DNA of 60,477 nucleotides from DSFO01 sp041640715 (GTDB lineage: Archaea > Thermoproteota > Thermoprotei > Gearchaeales > Gearchaeaceae), in contig JBEPZU010000008.1 of NCBI GenBank assembly GCA_041640715.1, positions 1 through 60,477 on the forward strand, written 5' to 3'. The notes beneath the pieces are model-generated. The model saw only the letters and a list, made by a program, of their open reading frames with translations. It made no database searches and was not told the origin of the DNA. Position 1 is the first letter of the stretch. Every line of letters begins with the position of its first letter. Below, one piece after another: positions 34,603 through 45,286 of the stretch. Both the position numbers and the translations under genes were made by a program.

Positions 34603-36059
34603 TGTAAATAAGGCAAGGCTGCAAAGTATATTATAAATGCTATCGTTATTAATATCGTAGTCAAGCTTATATCCTTGAATCGCCCGGTCAAGACTTTAAC
34701 TATCGTATATGTTATGAAGGCTAAACCTATGCCCGTGGCTATATTATAAGTCAAAGGAATTCCTATTATAGCTACGAAACTAGGTATAGCCTCGGTTAGA
34801 TCTTCGAGATCCACTTTCCTTATTAATGAAATGAACATGAGACCTACTAGGAGTAGCACAGGGGCTGTCGCGAAACCGGGTATTACTACAGCTAAGGGTG
34901 CGATCGGTAAAAAGAGCAGGAAGAGAAGTCCTGTAACCGCTGCTGTTAGACCAGTCCTACCTCCTGTTTCTATTCCAGCTGCCGATTCTATGTAAACTAC
35001 TGTCGTGGTAGTACCAGCCAAAGCACCTGCTATTATTGCTGTAGAATCTGTGTAAAGCGCCTTATCAATATTTAAAGGCTTGCTTTTTTCATCCATCAAA
35101 CCGGCTTTGGCTGCTAAGCCAGTTATTGAACCTATTGCATCGAAAAAGGAAACTATGAAAAGAGCTAACGCTACTGGGAAAGCAATGGTGATTATAGCAA
35201 GATAAGCTGAGAGCGTATTGCCGAAGTTGGGAACGATTGAGGTGCTGAATGAAGGATATTGGAAGATTTGAGGAGGTAAGGCTACTAAACCAGGAGCAAT
35301 TCCAGTTTCAGTTAGAACTATTCCTATTATAGTCAAAGCTATTATTATCAACAAAAGATTAGGAGAGAATTTTCTGAAGTAAAGAGCTGAAGCTACGAAG
35401 AAACCTGCAATCGCTAATATAGAGCTAGGACTTAGGAAAGCTTTATCGTTGAATTGTACAGGAGTTCCAACTCCAGGTTTTACGATATCTGCCAAAGCCA
35501 ATCCTATGAAGGCTATGAATATGCCTATTCCTACTGCTATTCCATAAGCTAAGCTAGGAGATATCGATCTAATTACCCTCTCTCTTATCCCGCTCCAAGA
35601 AGCAAGCAAAAATAGCAATCCGTTGACAAATACGGCGAAGAAAGCTGCGAACATAGCTGTAGTTACCGCATCGACTCCAGAAAAACCTAAAGTGATTAAA
35701 GCAGCGGCAAAAGCAGGGATGACTGAGAAACCTATGAAAACGTTTTCTCCCATCCCTGGAGCTAAAGCGAAAGGCAATCTTGCATAAAAACCCATTACTA
35801 AACTACCGAAAGCAGCCGCGAGTATCGTAGCTGTAGCTATGCCTACTTTAACGTTATTTACCAATGCTTGTAATTCTGGAGTTAAAGTCTCTAGTTGGAG
35901 TTTACTTCTGAGCGCAAATTCAAAACCACCTCCTACGATTGCTGGGTTAACGAAAATTATATAAGCCATCGCTAGGAAGGTGGTTATTCCTGCTAAGATT
36001 TCTTTATTTACGCTGAATTGTTCCCCTTCCTTAATGGTTAGCCTACTTAGTAGGCCCAT
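34599..36059 (-). CDS. AzgA-like nucleobase permease (NCS2 / guanine-hypoxanthine type)
   Basis: The 486-residue, roughly 12-14 segment protein has the family opening KEILAGITTFLAMAYIIFVNP, LPFALAPGMGENVFIGFS in the first repeat, and FDAIGSITGLAAKAGL and GTTTTVVYIESAAGIETGGRTGLTAAV-type residues in the second. These are the marks of AzgA-type purine/proton symporters. The divergent TenA-like gene, 99 nt away, raises the option that it carries a pyrimidine thiamine precursor instead; that is inferred from context only. Confidence 0.9.
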   Translation of the reverse strand: MGLLSRLTIKEGEQFSVNKEILAGITTFLAMAYIIFVNPAIVGGGFEFALRSKLQLETLTPELQALVNNVKVGIATATILAAAFGSLVMGFYARLPFALAPGMGENVFIGFSVIPAFAAALITLGFSGVDAVTTAMFAAFFAVFVNGLLFLLASWSGIRERVIRSISPSLAYGIAVGIGIFIAFIGLALADIVKPGVGTPVQFNDKAFLSPSSILAIAGFFVASALYFRKFSPNLLLIIIALTIIGIVLTETGIAPGLVALPPQIFQYPSFSTSIVPNFGNTLSAYLAIITIAFPVALALFIVSFFDAIGSITGLAAKAGLMDEKSKPLNIDKALYTDSTAIIAGALAGTTTTVVYIESAAGIETGGRTGLTAAVTGLLFLLFLPIAPLAVVIPGFATAPVLLLVGLMFISLIRKVDLEDLTEAIPSFVAIIGIPLTYNIATGIGLAFITYTIVKVLTGRFKDISLTTILITIAFIIYFAALPYLH

Positions 36060-36158
36060 TTTTGGTATAAAATAATAAACTATAAATATATCCTTTCTTT
36101 TGTAGCAAAGGGGTTTCTAGTGAATTAGGTTTAAGGCTTAATCCATGATCTATTTTTT

Positions 36159-36782
36159 ATGACGCCCTTAGAATTCATAGAGAAGTTAAGATATGAGCTA
36201 GCTGAATTAAATTCTAAGATCTTAAGACATCCCTTTATAATAGAAGCCATAGAAGGGAAGCTGAGTTTGGATAGGATAAAATTGTTGATATCCCAGCAAT
36301 ATTATATAGCTTCTAATGATGCAAAGGCCTTAGCTCTCATGTATTCAAGGTCCAGCTATCCAGCTAACACCTTTTTCTTGAAATTACTAGAAGGCCATCA
36401 GTTAGCATTGAATCAGCTAGAGAAAGCATTGAAGTTTTTTAATATAGAAAAGATCAAGCCATTAGCGAGAGCTGTATCTTATACGCATTTCTTATTTCAC
36501 TTAGCTTATTTCGCTTCCATAGAAGAACAAATAGTTGCCATTATGATTAACTTCCCTGTTTTCATTGAAAACATAAACAAAATAGGTAAAGCTTTAAGGG
36601 AAAAGTATAATATAGCTGAGACCAGCTTCTTCGAAGAAGCTCGATGGGATAAAGAAGCCGAGTTTTTGGGCTTGAAAATCCTAGAAAAATATGATTTGGA
36701 AAAAAATGAAAGAATCAAAGAATTGGTGAGGTTAATACAAGAATACGAATTAGAATTTTGGGATGCAATATATTATGATTAA
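36159..36782 (+). CDS. TenA/PqqC-like helical protein
   Basis: The 207-residue all-helical protein has RHPFIIEAIEGKLSLDRIKLL followed by QQYYIASND, the TenA pattern HPFVxxIxxGxLxxxxFxxYLxQDxxY, and helices with SIEEQIVAIM and RWDKEAEFLGLKI. Members of this heme-oxygenase-like fold include thiaminase II, PqqC and diiron oxygenases. The Cys nucleophile typical of thiaminase II is not evident, so the reaction is open. It diverges from the nucleobase permease, which fits a salvage role. Confidence 0.72.
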   Translation: MTPLEFIEKLRYELAELNSKILRHPFIIEAIEGKLSLDRIKLLISQQYYIASNDAKALALMYSRSSYPANTFFLKLLEGHQLALNQLEKALKFFNIEKIKPLARAVSYTHFLFHLAYFASIEEQIVAIMINFPVFIENINKIGKALREKYNIAETSFFEEARWDKEAEFLGLKILEKYDLEKNERIKELVRLIQEYELEFWDAIYYD

Positions 36783-36942
36783 TTAACTTTACATCTGAAG
36801 GTCTTTACAAGGCTTTAAGATTTCTAGTCTCTCATTATTCCAAGCTACAAAAGCTATGAAAGAATTGATGTAAGAGGTTACTACATTAGGCTTTGATAAA
36901 TAATTATGAATTGGGTATTAAGGATTTCAGTTGTAAAAAAAT

Positions 36943-38394
36943 TCAGTAGGGTATGAGTAAAAGTCCCAAGCTGAAAGGAATTGTTGCAAGTATCATTACA
37001 GCTATTGTGTACCCAAAAACATCTCTAGCTCTGGTTCCCGTTAATCCTAGAAGCGGAATTGCCCAGAATGGCTGGAATAGATTCGTCCACATATCTCCTG
37101 CTGCGTATGCAATGACAGTCTTACCTAGCGGAACTCCCAGTGTAGCAGAAGTTCTCGTTAGTATCTCTCCTATCGCAGCCCACTCACCCCCACCTGAAGG
37201 TATGAAGATGTTGACGAATCCAGCTATATAAAGGCAAATTGCAGGCCAGGTAAAAGGTGTAGCAACGCCTGCAATGCTATTGGCTAAAATCGTAGCTAGG
37301 TTTGGTCCTTCAACAGCGCCGTATCTCATGATACCCATGATCCCTGCGTAGAATGGGAATTGAATTAAAATACCAGCAACCGCTGCAGAGGCTCTTGCAA
37401 TTGCTTTCATGTATGCAATTGGGTTTGCGTATAGCAAAAGTCCAGCCATTATGAATATAAAGTTGAGAGAATTAAGATCCAATCCTGCAAAGAAACCTTT
37501 TAAAGAGAACCACCATCCCATTGCTATAAGACCAGGTATACTGATAAGAAAGGCTAGTATTTTGCTGTTTTCAAGCTTGTCAGCTATGGTTTTTGATCCT
37601 CCAACCTTCTTCCCTTCCTCTTCTTCCTTTCTCGCAACTTCAATTATATGTGGGGCAACTTTATCTATTCCTCTAAGATTTTCGCCCTTTGGTGCAATGG
37701 CATAGAAAGCTATAACTCCAAATATAATTATTATTAAAAGGTTAAGAAGGGTGTACGGATGAAAGATTGTCTCATTCAATGGAAAAACCTCTCTTTTATA
37801 TAGTTCATTAACTACACCTTTAAGAAAGTGTCCTGGTGTATTTAGTAAAAGAGGTGCAGATGCGGAAAGGCCCCAGTGCCAAGTAAGTCCTAATCCAGCA
37901 TAACCGGCAGCAACGACCGCTGGATAATGTAGCGGCTTTCCTCTACGATGGAATTCAATGCCAATAGTTCTCGCAAGAATTGCACCAATAATTAAACCCA
38001 AACCCCAATTTATCCAAGCTGTAATCATCGCAACAAAGGCCGTTAAAGCTGCAGCAGACTTTGTATCGGTGGGCATTGTGGCGAGTCTCCTCAAACCTCT
38101 ATAAACCCATGGATGATAAGCTATTGCGTATCCTGTAACTAGAATCAAAGCCATTTGCATCGCAAATGTAAGCAATTCCCAAAATCCCTTATACCATACA
38201 TCCATGAACATCCACTTTAGTATCGATGCGGAGTCCATTGTTCTCTGCGGTTGCAGTATTAGAAATGCCATTAAAAACGTTATCAAAGTTAGTATAAGGG
38301 CAAATATTAGTGGATCTGGCATCCATTTTTCAACGCTTGCAGAAAGCCTCCATCCAAGCCTCTCAAGAGGACTAGGTGGAGCTTCTTCCTTCAT
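36943..38394 (-). CDS. Short-chain fatty acid transporter, AtoE-like
   Basis: The 483-residue protein has about 12 membrane segments and the family stretches WMPDPLIFALILTLITF, MAFALILVTGYAIA-like residues near 90, WINWGLGLIIGAILAR, and the Gly/Ser loop FIPSGGGEWAAIGEIL. AtoE-type permeases take up acetoacetate or butyrate. That fits the beta-oxidation fusion and CoA ligase elsewhere in the window. Gaps of about 160 and 225 nt flank it, so it is probably expressed alone. Confidence 0.88.
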   Translation of the reverse strand: MKEEAPPSPLERLGWRLSASVEKWMPDPLIFALILTLITFLMAFLILQPQRTMDSASILKWMFMDVWYKGFWELLTFAMQMALILVTGYAIAYHPWVYRGLRRLATMPTDTKSAAALTAFVAMITAWINWGLGLIIGAILARTIGIEFHRRGKPLHYPAVVAAGYAGLGLTWHWGLSASAPLLLNTPGHFLKGVVNELYKREVFPLNETIFHPYTLLNLLIIIIFGVIAFYAIAPKGENLRGIDKVAPHIIEVARKEEEEGKKVGGSKTIADKLENSKILAFLISIPGLIAMGWWFSLKGFFAGLDLNSLNFIFIMAGLLLYANPIAYMKAIARASAAVAGILIQFPFYAGIMGIMRYGAVEGPNLATILANSIAGVATPFTWPAICLYIAGFVNIFIPSGGGEWAAIGEILTRTSATLGVPLGKTVIAYAAGDMWTNLFQPFWAIPLLGLTGTRARDVFGYTIAVMILATIPFSLGLLLIPY

Positions 38395-38620
38395 ACCATC
38401 TCTATAAAATACATATATATAAATCTTTCGAAAAAATTCAATAATTAGGAGAAAAATCTATAAATGCGAAACTCCGTTTATTCTTCCAAACTAAATTGGG
38501 TTATCATTTTAATCAAACTATAGAAGAAATCCATATCTAATTTAAGCGTATTTGTTTTAGATCTAACACGCTCTATAGATCTAGCAATGCCCTAAATGAT
38601 TATTTTCATGAGAATCTAAA

Positions 38621-39499
38621 TTACAGAAATTTAGAAGCAAATATATTTAATGCTTCTTGTTGATCCTGTATACTGAGATTTCCCCTGGGATTTGTTGTTA
38701 TAAGTAAATAATCCACTCCTAAACTTTCTAGTTCTTCGATCGTTTTCTTGTTCTCATCCATGTTCCTTGACAAAAGCACTCTTTTTTCACCTAAAGGGCT
38801 AACGTAAATATTTGAGCTAGAAGTTATGTCAAAAGCTATCCTAGGCCTAATAGGCTTTACTTCGCTAGCTAAGCTTTTGTAATTTTCTACTGCTTTTCTG
38901 AAAGATTCCAAAACTAAAACATTTGGATGCCAAGCGTCTCCGTATTTTATGGCTCTTTTCATCGCATATACGCTATTCCCAGCGATCCAAATCGGTATGT
39001 TCCTTTTTAAAGGAGGGCTGAAAGAAGCATCTTCGTAATATTGCTTAATGTACTTACCCTTGAAGCTGGGTTGATTGGACCATAGACTTCTCATTAGCTT
39101 TATGCTTTCGTTCACAATCTTACCCCTTTTATGGAAATCTGCACCTAAGAAAGAGAATTCCTTTTCATTCCATCCAGCCCCGATTGCGAGCATAGCCCTT
39201 CCATTGCTAAGTAGATCAATAGTCGCTATCTGCTTAGCTACTATAATGGGATTCCTTAATGCTATGATCAGAGATGATATCCCAAGCTTTACTTTTTTAG
39301 TCAGAGAAGCTAAATAAGCCATTGTTGTTATGCTTTCTAATATATTTTCATAAGGCGTACCGCTTCTTTTAGGCATTAATATGTGATCTGTTAACCATAT
39401 TGAATCGAAACCCAATTCCTCAGCCAATAAAGCTAGTTTCTTAAGCCCTTCTATGTCTAAAGTATCTCCGTAATTAGGCAAACAAACACCGAATTGCAT
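38621..39499 (-). CDS. LLM-class flavin-dependent oxidoreductase
   Basis: The 292-residue TIM-barrel protein starts MQFGVCLPNYGDTLDIEG, continues with LAEELGFDSIWLTDHIL and IATIDLLSNGRAMLAIGAGW, and is typical of luciferase-like monooxygenases and F420-dependent dehydrogenases. Whether it uses FMN or F420 is not visible. It lies 22 nt downstream of the hydantoinase B gene on the same strand, so it is likely part of that unit and may act on the same class of heterocyclic or amide compound. Confidence 0.87.
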   Translation of the reverse strand: MQFGVCLPNYGDTLDIEGLKKLALLAEELGFDSIWLTDHILMPKRSGTPYENILESITTMAYLASLTKKVKLGISSLIIALRNPIIVAKQIATIDLLSNGRAMLAIGAGWNEKEFSFLGADFHKRGKIVNESIKLMRSLWSNQPSFKGKYIKQYYEDASFSPPLKRNIPIWIAGNSVYAMKRAIKYGDAWHPNVLVLESFRKAVENYKSLASEVKPIRPRIAFDITSSSNIYVSPLGEKRVLLSRNMDENKKTIEELESLGVDYLLITTNPRGNLSIQDQQEALNIFASKFL

Positions 39500-39521
39500 G
39501 ATATTTATTTAAAACAGATAT

Positions 39522-41060
39522 TTATTTTGTTGTAGTATATCCATAACCTCCTCCTCCAGGAGTTTCTATTATAACCTCATCCATTTCATTCAACTCAGTC
39601 GTGAATTTGCTCGGCATTTCTTCTACTAACCCATTATTCCTTATTATCCTAACCCTTGCCTCTTTACCTTCTTTGCCTCCTTTAACACCGAAGGGTCTTA
39701 TCTTAAATCTATCAGCCAAAACTGAAATTGTACACCTATCCAAGACTTTAAAGCTCCTTATTACACCATCTCCTCCTTTGAATTTACCTTCTCCTCCGCT
39801 TCCGTATCTTATTTTATATGCGGTGAACAAGAGAGGATATTCCTTTTCTGCTATTTCAATAGGAGTATTCATAGTATTAGTCATGTTTGCATGAACGGCT
39901 GAAACTCCAGGCTTGTTTGGTCTACCTCCTGTAGCACCGGCTATAGTCTCATAATAACTCCAATATTTTCCTTCATGAATACCACCTAGCATAATGTTCA
40001 TCATCGTTCCAGAAGAAGCCGCAGGGAAAGGCATTATTTTAGATAAAGCTTTGAATATCGAATCAACTATCCTTTGACTCGTTTCCAAATTACCTCCTGA
40101 AACAGGATATGGTTTTGTTGGATTCACTATCGTTCCGATCGGGGCATGAACTTCTATTAAGCTATAGAAACCATCATTAGTAGGTATTTCTTTGCCTATC
40201 AAGCATCTTGCTACAAAGGAAACCGCTGAAAAAGTTACTCCGAATACTGCGTTCAAAGGAGCATCTACTTGGTTTGAACTTCCTGTAAAGTCTGCATAGA
40301 ACTTCTCTTTCATTCTAATCCTAACCTTTATCTTCAGGAATCTTTCATCATATTCTAAATAATCTTCTCCTTCGCTTTCTTCGCTGGGCATCGATGAAAA
40401 GGCTAAAGAAACTAACTTCCTAGTGTATTCTATAGACTTCTCAAAAGAATTCTTCACGTTTTCTTCTCCTTTCCTTTCTATCAGCTCCTTAACTTGCTTA
40501 ACTCCGCTCAGATTAGCGGCTATTTGCGCTTTAAGATCGCCTACTGCTATTTCTCTAGTTTTGAAGTTCTCTTTTATTATGTTGAGCAATTCTTCGTTTA
40601 TCTTATTCTTCTTAATTATCTTAGAAGGCGGTATTATGAGTCCTTCTTCATATAAAGTTTTAGCCTTTGGATTTATGCTCGAAGGAACAGGTCCTCCAAC
40701 ATCTACTTGATGAGCCTTATTCACGACTAATGCAAAAAGCTTACCATTTTGCATTACAGGAGCCAAAAGCGTTACATCGTTTAAATGCGTACCAGCCAAA
40801 TAGGGATCGTTGACGATGAGCATATCGCCTTCTTCCAATTCTGAGAAGTAATCTGAGAGATTTTTGGCCATTATCTTGAAAGAACCTAGATGGACAGGTA
40901 TATGCTCAGCTTGAGCTATTATTCTTCCTTCAGGATCTATTATTCCACAGCTGAAGTCTAGTCTTTCCCTTATATTTGGAGATAAAGAAGACCTTTTAAG
41001 AACCGCTCCCATTTCTTCAGCTATGAACTCCAAGGATTTTTGAATTAACTCCCAGCTCAT
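39522..41060 (-). CDS. hyuB: Hydantoinase B / oxoprolinase-type subunit
   Basis: The 512-residue protein shows the HyuB landmarks: RLDFSCGIIDPEGRIIAQAEHIPVHLG near the start (two family blocks), EGDMLIVNDPYLAGTHLNDV, DFTGSSNQVDAPLNAV, PVSGGNLETSQRI and the C-terminal ETPGGGGYG. With HyuA it forms an ATP-dependent hydrolase or carboxylase of cyclic amides such as hydantoins or 5-oxoproline. The start overlaps the hyuA stop by 4 nt. Compounds acted on cannot be told from sequence. Confidence 0.92.
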   Translation of the reverse strand: MSWELIQKSLEFIAEEMGAVLKRSSLSPNIRERLDFSCGIIDPEGRIIAQAEHIPVHLGSFKIMAKNLSDYFSELEEGDMLIVNDPYLAGTHLNDVTLLAPVMQNGKLFALVVNKAHQVDVGGPVPSSINPKAKTLYEEGLIIPPSKIIKKNKINEELLNIIKENFKTREIAVGDLKAQIAANLSGVKQVKELIERKGEENVKNSFEKSIEYTRKLVSLAFSSMPSEESEGEDYLEYDERFLKIKVRIRMKEKFYADFTGSSNQVDAPLNAVFGVTFSAVSFVARCLIGKEIPTNDGFYSLIEVHAPIGTIVNPTKPYPVSGGNLETSQRIVDSIFKALSKIMPFPAASSGTMMNIMLGGIHEGKYWSYYETIAGATGGRPNKPGVSAVHANMTNTMNTPIEIAEKEYPLLFTAYKIRYGSGGEGKFKGGDGVIRSFKVLDRCTISVLADRFKIRPFGVKGGKEGKEARVRIIRNNGLVEEMPSKFTTELNEMDEVIIETPGGGGYGYTTTK

Positions 41061-42970
41061 TTTTCCAGAAGCATGTAATAATCTCCTATCTTAGCTTTCC
41101 ATCCTTTAAGCAACACTGTAGAAGTGGTGTATTCTTCTATTATCGCAGGGCCTTCTATTTCGCTTCCTGTCTCTAAGCTTTCCCTCTTGTAAATCGGTAC
41201 TTCTTCTAGTTCTTCTAAATAGACTTTCCTATACCTTGTTTCTTCCTTTTTAACAGGCCTTTTCTTGAAAAGATCTTTGAAGCTAATCGCCTTCTTCTTT
41301 ATAGCGAATACTCTTATTGTCAAGATCTCTATTTCTCTATCCAATTTGAAGCCATAATGAGCGAGATGTCTTCCTTCGAAGATCCTAAAGGCCTCTTCAT
41401 AGCTACAGGGTCTTGGTAAATTCACTATTATCTCCCATCCTTGCCCTTTGTATCTCATATCAGCGAATCTCAAGAAATGAGAAACGTTGCCTAATTTCTT
41501 TAGTAGCTTGTCTTCCAAATCTCTAAAGCTTCCTTCTAAGTCTTCTTTTGGCTTAGATCTCATCTCCATTTTCTCGTCACATACCAACATTCCTAGGGAG
41601 CTGAAGACGCCTGGATGCGCTGGTATTATTATTTTCCTTATTCCAAGTTCTTCAGCTAAGCTGCAAGCATGTTGAGGTCCTAGACCTCCAAAGGCCATCA
41701 ATGAGAAAACGCTAGGATCATAACCTCTTTCTACTGTTACTAATCTTATTGCCCTAGCTACTTCCAAATCAGCTAATCTTATCGAATCAAGAGATATCTC
41801 TATCGGATCCCCTAATTTTCCAAGAGCTCTTAAAGCTAACTCTTTGTTTATCTTAAATCCCGAGATCTCTTCTCCAATTCTATTAAGGGTTAGGTTCGCA
41901 TCTGTTATAGTGGCGTTTTCTCCTCCTAGTCCATAACATGCCGGTCCAGGATCGGATCCAGCGCTCATGGGACCAATCCTCAAAGCACCTCCTTCATCCC
42001 TCCATATTATCGTTCCTCCTCCTGCAGATACCTCTGCTAGGTCTATGAAGGGGAATCTTATGGGATATCCTGATCCTTTAACTATTCTTCCATGATGCAC
42101 TTCTCCTCCTACTTCGTATTCGCTGGTTATCAAAGGTTCATTGTCTATTATTGCACAAGCTTTAGCTGTGGTTCCTCCAATATCTAGGCTTATAACATTC
42201 TTTATGCCCAAATCATTTGCTAAAACTGAAGCCGCTATAGCTCCTGCCGCAGGACCAGATTCTATTATCTGAACAGGTCTTTTAATAGCTTCTTCTTTAT
42301 CTATTAATCCACCTGCATTGGACATCATGTAAACCTCATCGAAAACTTCCAGATACTCAGCTATTACAGGCATCAAGATGGCGTTTATCACTGTGGTAGA
42401 AGCCCTCTCGTATTCTCTGGGCTCAGGGGCTACTTCATGGGATGCTGAAATGTATCGGAAATATTTTCTAGCTATCTCTTGAGCTCTTTTTTCGTTCTCA
42501 GAATTAGCATAGGAGTGCAAAAAACAAATTGCCAGGCTTACCGCTCCCTTTTTCAAGGCTTCTATCGAGCTCTTCTCCAATTCTTCTTCATTCAGCTTCG
42601 TTATTATTCTACCTTTAACATCAGTTCTTTCTTCTATCTCAAATCTAGTTTCTTTATCTACTAAAGGCTTAGGTTTCTCGAAATATAGATCATAAAGCTT
42701 AGGTCTGTTTTGTCTAGCTATCTCTATAATATCCGAGAAGCCTTTGGTGGCAAAAAACGCTACCTTAGGAAGTCCTTGTTTAGTGAGTATTAAATTCGTA
42801 GCTAAAGTTGTCGCATGAAATATAGTATAGGATTTGAGCTCTTTTAAAAGATTTTCCAGCAAACTTTTAGGATTCTTTCCTGTGAGTATCTTTTTTATCT
42901 TCAATTCTCCTTCGTAAATCACAATATCTGTGAAAGTGCCGCCTATATCGATCGCTACTAATTTATTCAT
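41057..42970 (-). CDS. hyuA: Hydantoinase A / oxoprolinase-type ATPase subunit
   Basis: The 637-residue protein has the actin-like ATPase opening LVAIDIGGTFTDIVIYEG, FHATTLATNLILTKQGLP, and the second phosphate loop NVISLDIGGTTAKACAI, plus FIDLAEVSAGGGTIIWRDEGG and RIGPMSAGSDPGPACYG, all typical of HyuA/OplA. It supplies ATP-driven activation for the HyuB partner, to which it is coupled by a 4-nt overlap. It is the first gene of the HyuA-HyuB-LLM unit and diverges from the alpha-glucosidase gene. Confidence 0.93.
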   Translation of the reverse strand: MNKLVAIDIGGTFTDIVIYEGELKIKKILTGKNPKSLLENLLKELKSYTIFHATTLATNLILTKQGLPKVAFFATKGFSDIIEIARQNRPKLYDLYFEKPKPLVDKETRFEIEERTDVKGRIITKLNEEELEKSSIEALKKGAVSLAICFLHSYANSENEKRAQEIARKYFRYISASHEVAPEPREYERASTTVINAILMPVIAEYLEVFDEVYMMSNAGGLIDKEEAIKRPVQIIESGPAAGAIAASVLANDLGIKNVISLDIGGTTAKACAIIDNEPLITSEYEVGGEVHHGRIVKGSGYPIRFPFIDLAEVSAGGGTIIWRDEGGALRIGPMSAGSDPGPACYGLGGENATITDANLTLNRIGEEISGFKINKELALRALGKLGDPIEISLDSIRLADLEVARAIRLVTVERGYDPSVFSLMAFGGLGPQHACSLAEELGIRKIIIPAHPGVFSSLGMLVCDEKMEMRSKPKEDLEGSFRDLEDKLLKKLGNVSHFLRFADMRYKGQGWEIIVNLPRPCSYEEAFRIFEGRHLAHYGFKLDREIEILTIRVFAIKKKAISFKDLFKKRPVKKEETRYRKVYLEELEEVPIYKRESLETGSEIEGPAIIEEYTTSTVLLKGWKAKIGDYYMLLEK

Positions 42971-43093
42971 TTTAATACTTTTTTCATGGAAAATTAAAAG
43001 GATAACACTGTTAAAGTTGCTTTAGATTTGATTATTTATTCTTTAAAAGGTTTGTGAGAAAGCTTTAAAAGTTGATTCATATAATTTAGTAAA

Positions 43094-45286
43094 ATGAAGC
43101 TAAGGGTAGAGCAAGGAAAGAAAACGCTTAAGATAATACTTAATGAATATGAACCTGTTGTAAGATTCGATTTCCCTTACGGAGATCCTAAACCTAGTTA
43201 TGAGATTTTTGGTAACAGAATAATCGCTAGCTTGGGTGATATGAAAACAGAATTTCATTTTGAGCAACATGGTCACAAGATAATAATACAAAAGAAGCTA
43301 GGATTGAGAGAACATTGCTTGGGCATGGGCGAAAAGGCTCTCCCTGTGGATAAAAGGAGAAGCAAGGTTGTCTTCTATAACTACGACAACTATGGTTACC
43401 AGTTTTATTCAGACCCTCTTTATGCTTCTATTCCCTTCCTAATATTCGTAAACAAGGGTATAGCCTATGGCTTATTCATAAACTCGACTTCTTTCATAAG
43501 CGCAGATATAGGAATAGCCGAATATGATAAGGTTATAATAGAAATCCACGATGACGCGGCGGAACTTTATTTGATCTTCGGTCCTAAAATAGAAGAAATC
43601 TTAGAGATATATACAAACATTACAGGAAAACCCTTTTTGCCACCCAAATGGGCTTTAGGCTACATGATTTCTAGATATAGTTACTACCCGCAAGATTATG
43701 TGCTTGAAATAGTAGAGAACACGCTCAATGAAGTCCCTTTAAGCGCAGTATTCTTAGATATAGATTACATGAATAATTATAAAATCTTCACCTGGGATAC
43801 AGAAAGATTTCCAAATCCTAAGCAATTGATTGAGAAGTTAAGAGAAAAGGGAGTCAATGTAGTGACTATTATAAATCCTTTTGTAAAGGTGGATGAAGGT
43901 TATGAAATCTATAGGGAAGCTAAAGAATTATGCATCGAAGTTGATGGCAAACCTTATGTAACTGTAGGATGGCCAGGCGAATGCATATTACCTGATTTCT
44001 TCAGAAAAGAAACGAGAGAATGGTGGGCTAAAAGAATAGAGGAGTTTGTTAAGGAATACGGAATATCGGGAATTTGGCTGGATATGAACGAGCCTACTGT
44101 TTTCAATTCTCCTACTGCTATTAGTGAACTTGTGAAAGCTACCATGAGCGAAGAAGAAAGGATTAAGGTTTTCGTTAAGTACATCGAGCTAATAGCGCTA
44201 GCTAATAATTATCTCACTTCTCCTGCTTTGATGAAGACAAAAAGGATAGAAGATTTCTTTGATAGGACTCCAGATCCAAATGTTCTTCATAAGCTTGATG
44301 ATGGAAGGATATTAGAACATAAGTACGTTAGAAATGCATACCCATATTTTCAAGCAATGACAACTTATGAAGGTCTTAAAAGACTTCACGAAAGACCATT
44401 CATATTATCTAGATCAGGTTATGCTGGTATTCAAAAATATGCTGCCATTTGGACAGGAGATGCACCTACTACTTGGTATGCTTTGAGCTTTTCAATACCT
44501 ATATTGCTCAGCCTTTCTATATCAGGAGTTGTTTGGTGTGGTACAGATCTCGGAGGATATGTAGGCAGAGCTGAGCCTGAGCTGGATGCTAGATGGTATC
44601 AAGCCTTTGCTTTGGCTCCATTATTCAGACTACATCAAGAAAAAGGAAGCACAGATGAAGAACTCTTCAACCTTCCCTCCAAATACAAGGAGATGATCAA
44701 AAGAGCGATATCCTTGAGATATCATTTCATGCCTTATCTTTGGCATCTAGCTTGGGAAGCCCATCTTAAAGGAAGACCCTTAATGAGGCCTTTATGCTAT
44801 GAATTCCAAGAAGATGAAGATAGCTATCATATAAATGACGAGTATATGGTAGGTCCTTATATTCTGTTTGCTCCTATAGTAGAGAAAAATGCAGAGCAGA
44901 GGGAAGTTTATTTGCCTCCTTCCAAATGGGTTGATTATTGGAATGGTAAAGTATATGAAGGTAGAATTTGGTTCAAATGTAATGACGAGATGCCTTTGTT
45001 CTTAAGATACGGCTCAGCCATACCTGTAGAAAACGGCCTTTTAATCTTCGGAGAAGGAGAATGGGAAATATATCACGGTGAAGAAGGTAAGAAGGCTTTT
45101 ATATCTTTTAAAGAAGGCAGGTTAGAACAAAGAGGTGAAGCTTTGGAAGTAAACGAGGTGATTTTCTTCTCAATTAAAGCCAGAGAAGCTTTAGTAGACG
45201 GAAACAAAGCTGAGATGTTCATAGATGAAAAAGGAACACACATTAAAACTAAAGGTAAATTCTCTTCTATCGATATAATTTTCTAA
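43094..45286 (+). CDS. malA: GH31 alpha-glucosidase (MalA-like)
   Basis: The 730-residue enzyme has an N-terminal beta-sandwich, a TIM barrel and C-terminal beta domains. The nucleophile is Asp330 in GIWLDMNEPTVF and the acid/base Asp456 in WTGDAPTTW, with HEKGSTDEELF-like residues after it. It hydrolyses maltose and short malto-oligosaccharides from the non-reducing end, as in Sulfolobus. No signal peptide is present, so it acts inside the cell. Its last 4 nt overlap the convergent ATPase gene. Confidence 0.94.
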   Translation: MKLRVEQGKKTLKIILNEYEPVVRFDFPYGDPKPSYEIFGNRIIASLGDMKTEFHFEQHGHKIIIQKKLGLREHCLGMGEKALPVDKRRSKVVFYNYDNYGYQFYSDPLYASIPFLIFVNKGIAYGLFINSTSFISADIGIAEYDKVIIEIHDDAAELYLIFGPKIEEILEIYTNITGKPFLPPKWALGYMISRYSYYPQDYVLEIVENTLNEVPLSAVFLDIDYMNNYKIFTWDTERFPNPKQLIEKLREKGVNVVTIINPFVKVDEGYEIYREAKELCIEVDGKPYVTVGWPGECILPDFFRKETREWWAKRIEEFVKEYGISGIWLDMNEPTVFNSPTAISELVKATMSEEERIKVFVKYIELIALANNYLTSPALMKTKRIEDFFDRTPDPNVLHKLDDGRILEHKYVRNAYPYFQAMTTYEGLKRLHERPFILSRSGYAGIQKYAAIWTGDAPTTWYALSFSIPILLSLSISGVVWCGTDLGGYVGRAEPELDARWYQAFALAPLFRLHQEKGSTDEELFNLPSKYKEMIKRAISLRYHFMPYLWHLAWEAHLKGRPLMRPLCYEFQEDEDSYHINDEYMVGPYILFAPIVEKNAEQREVYLPPSKWVDYWNGKVYEGRIWFKCNDEMPLFLRYGSAIPVENGLLIFGEGEWEIYHGEEGKKAFISFKEGRLEQRGEALEVNEVIFFSIKAREALVDGNKAEMFIDEKGTHIKTKGKFSSIDIIF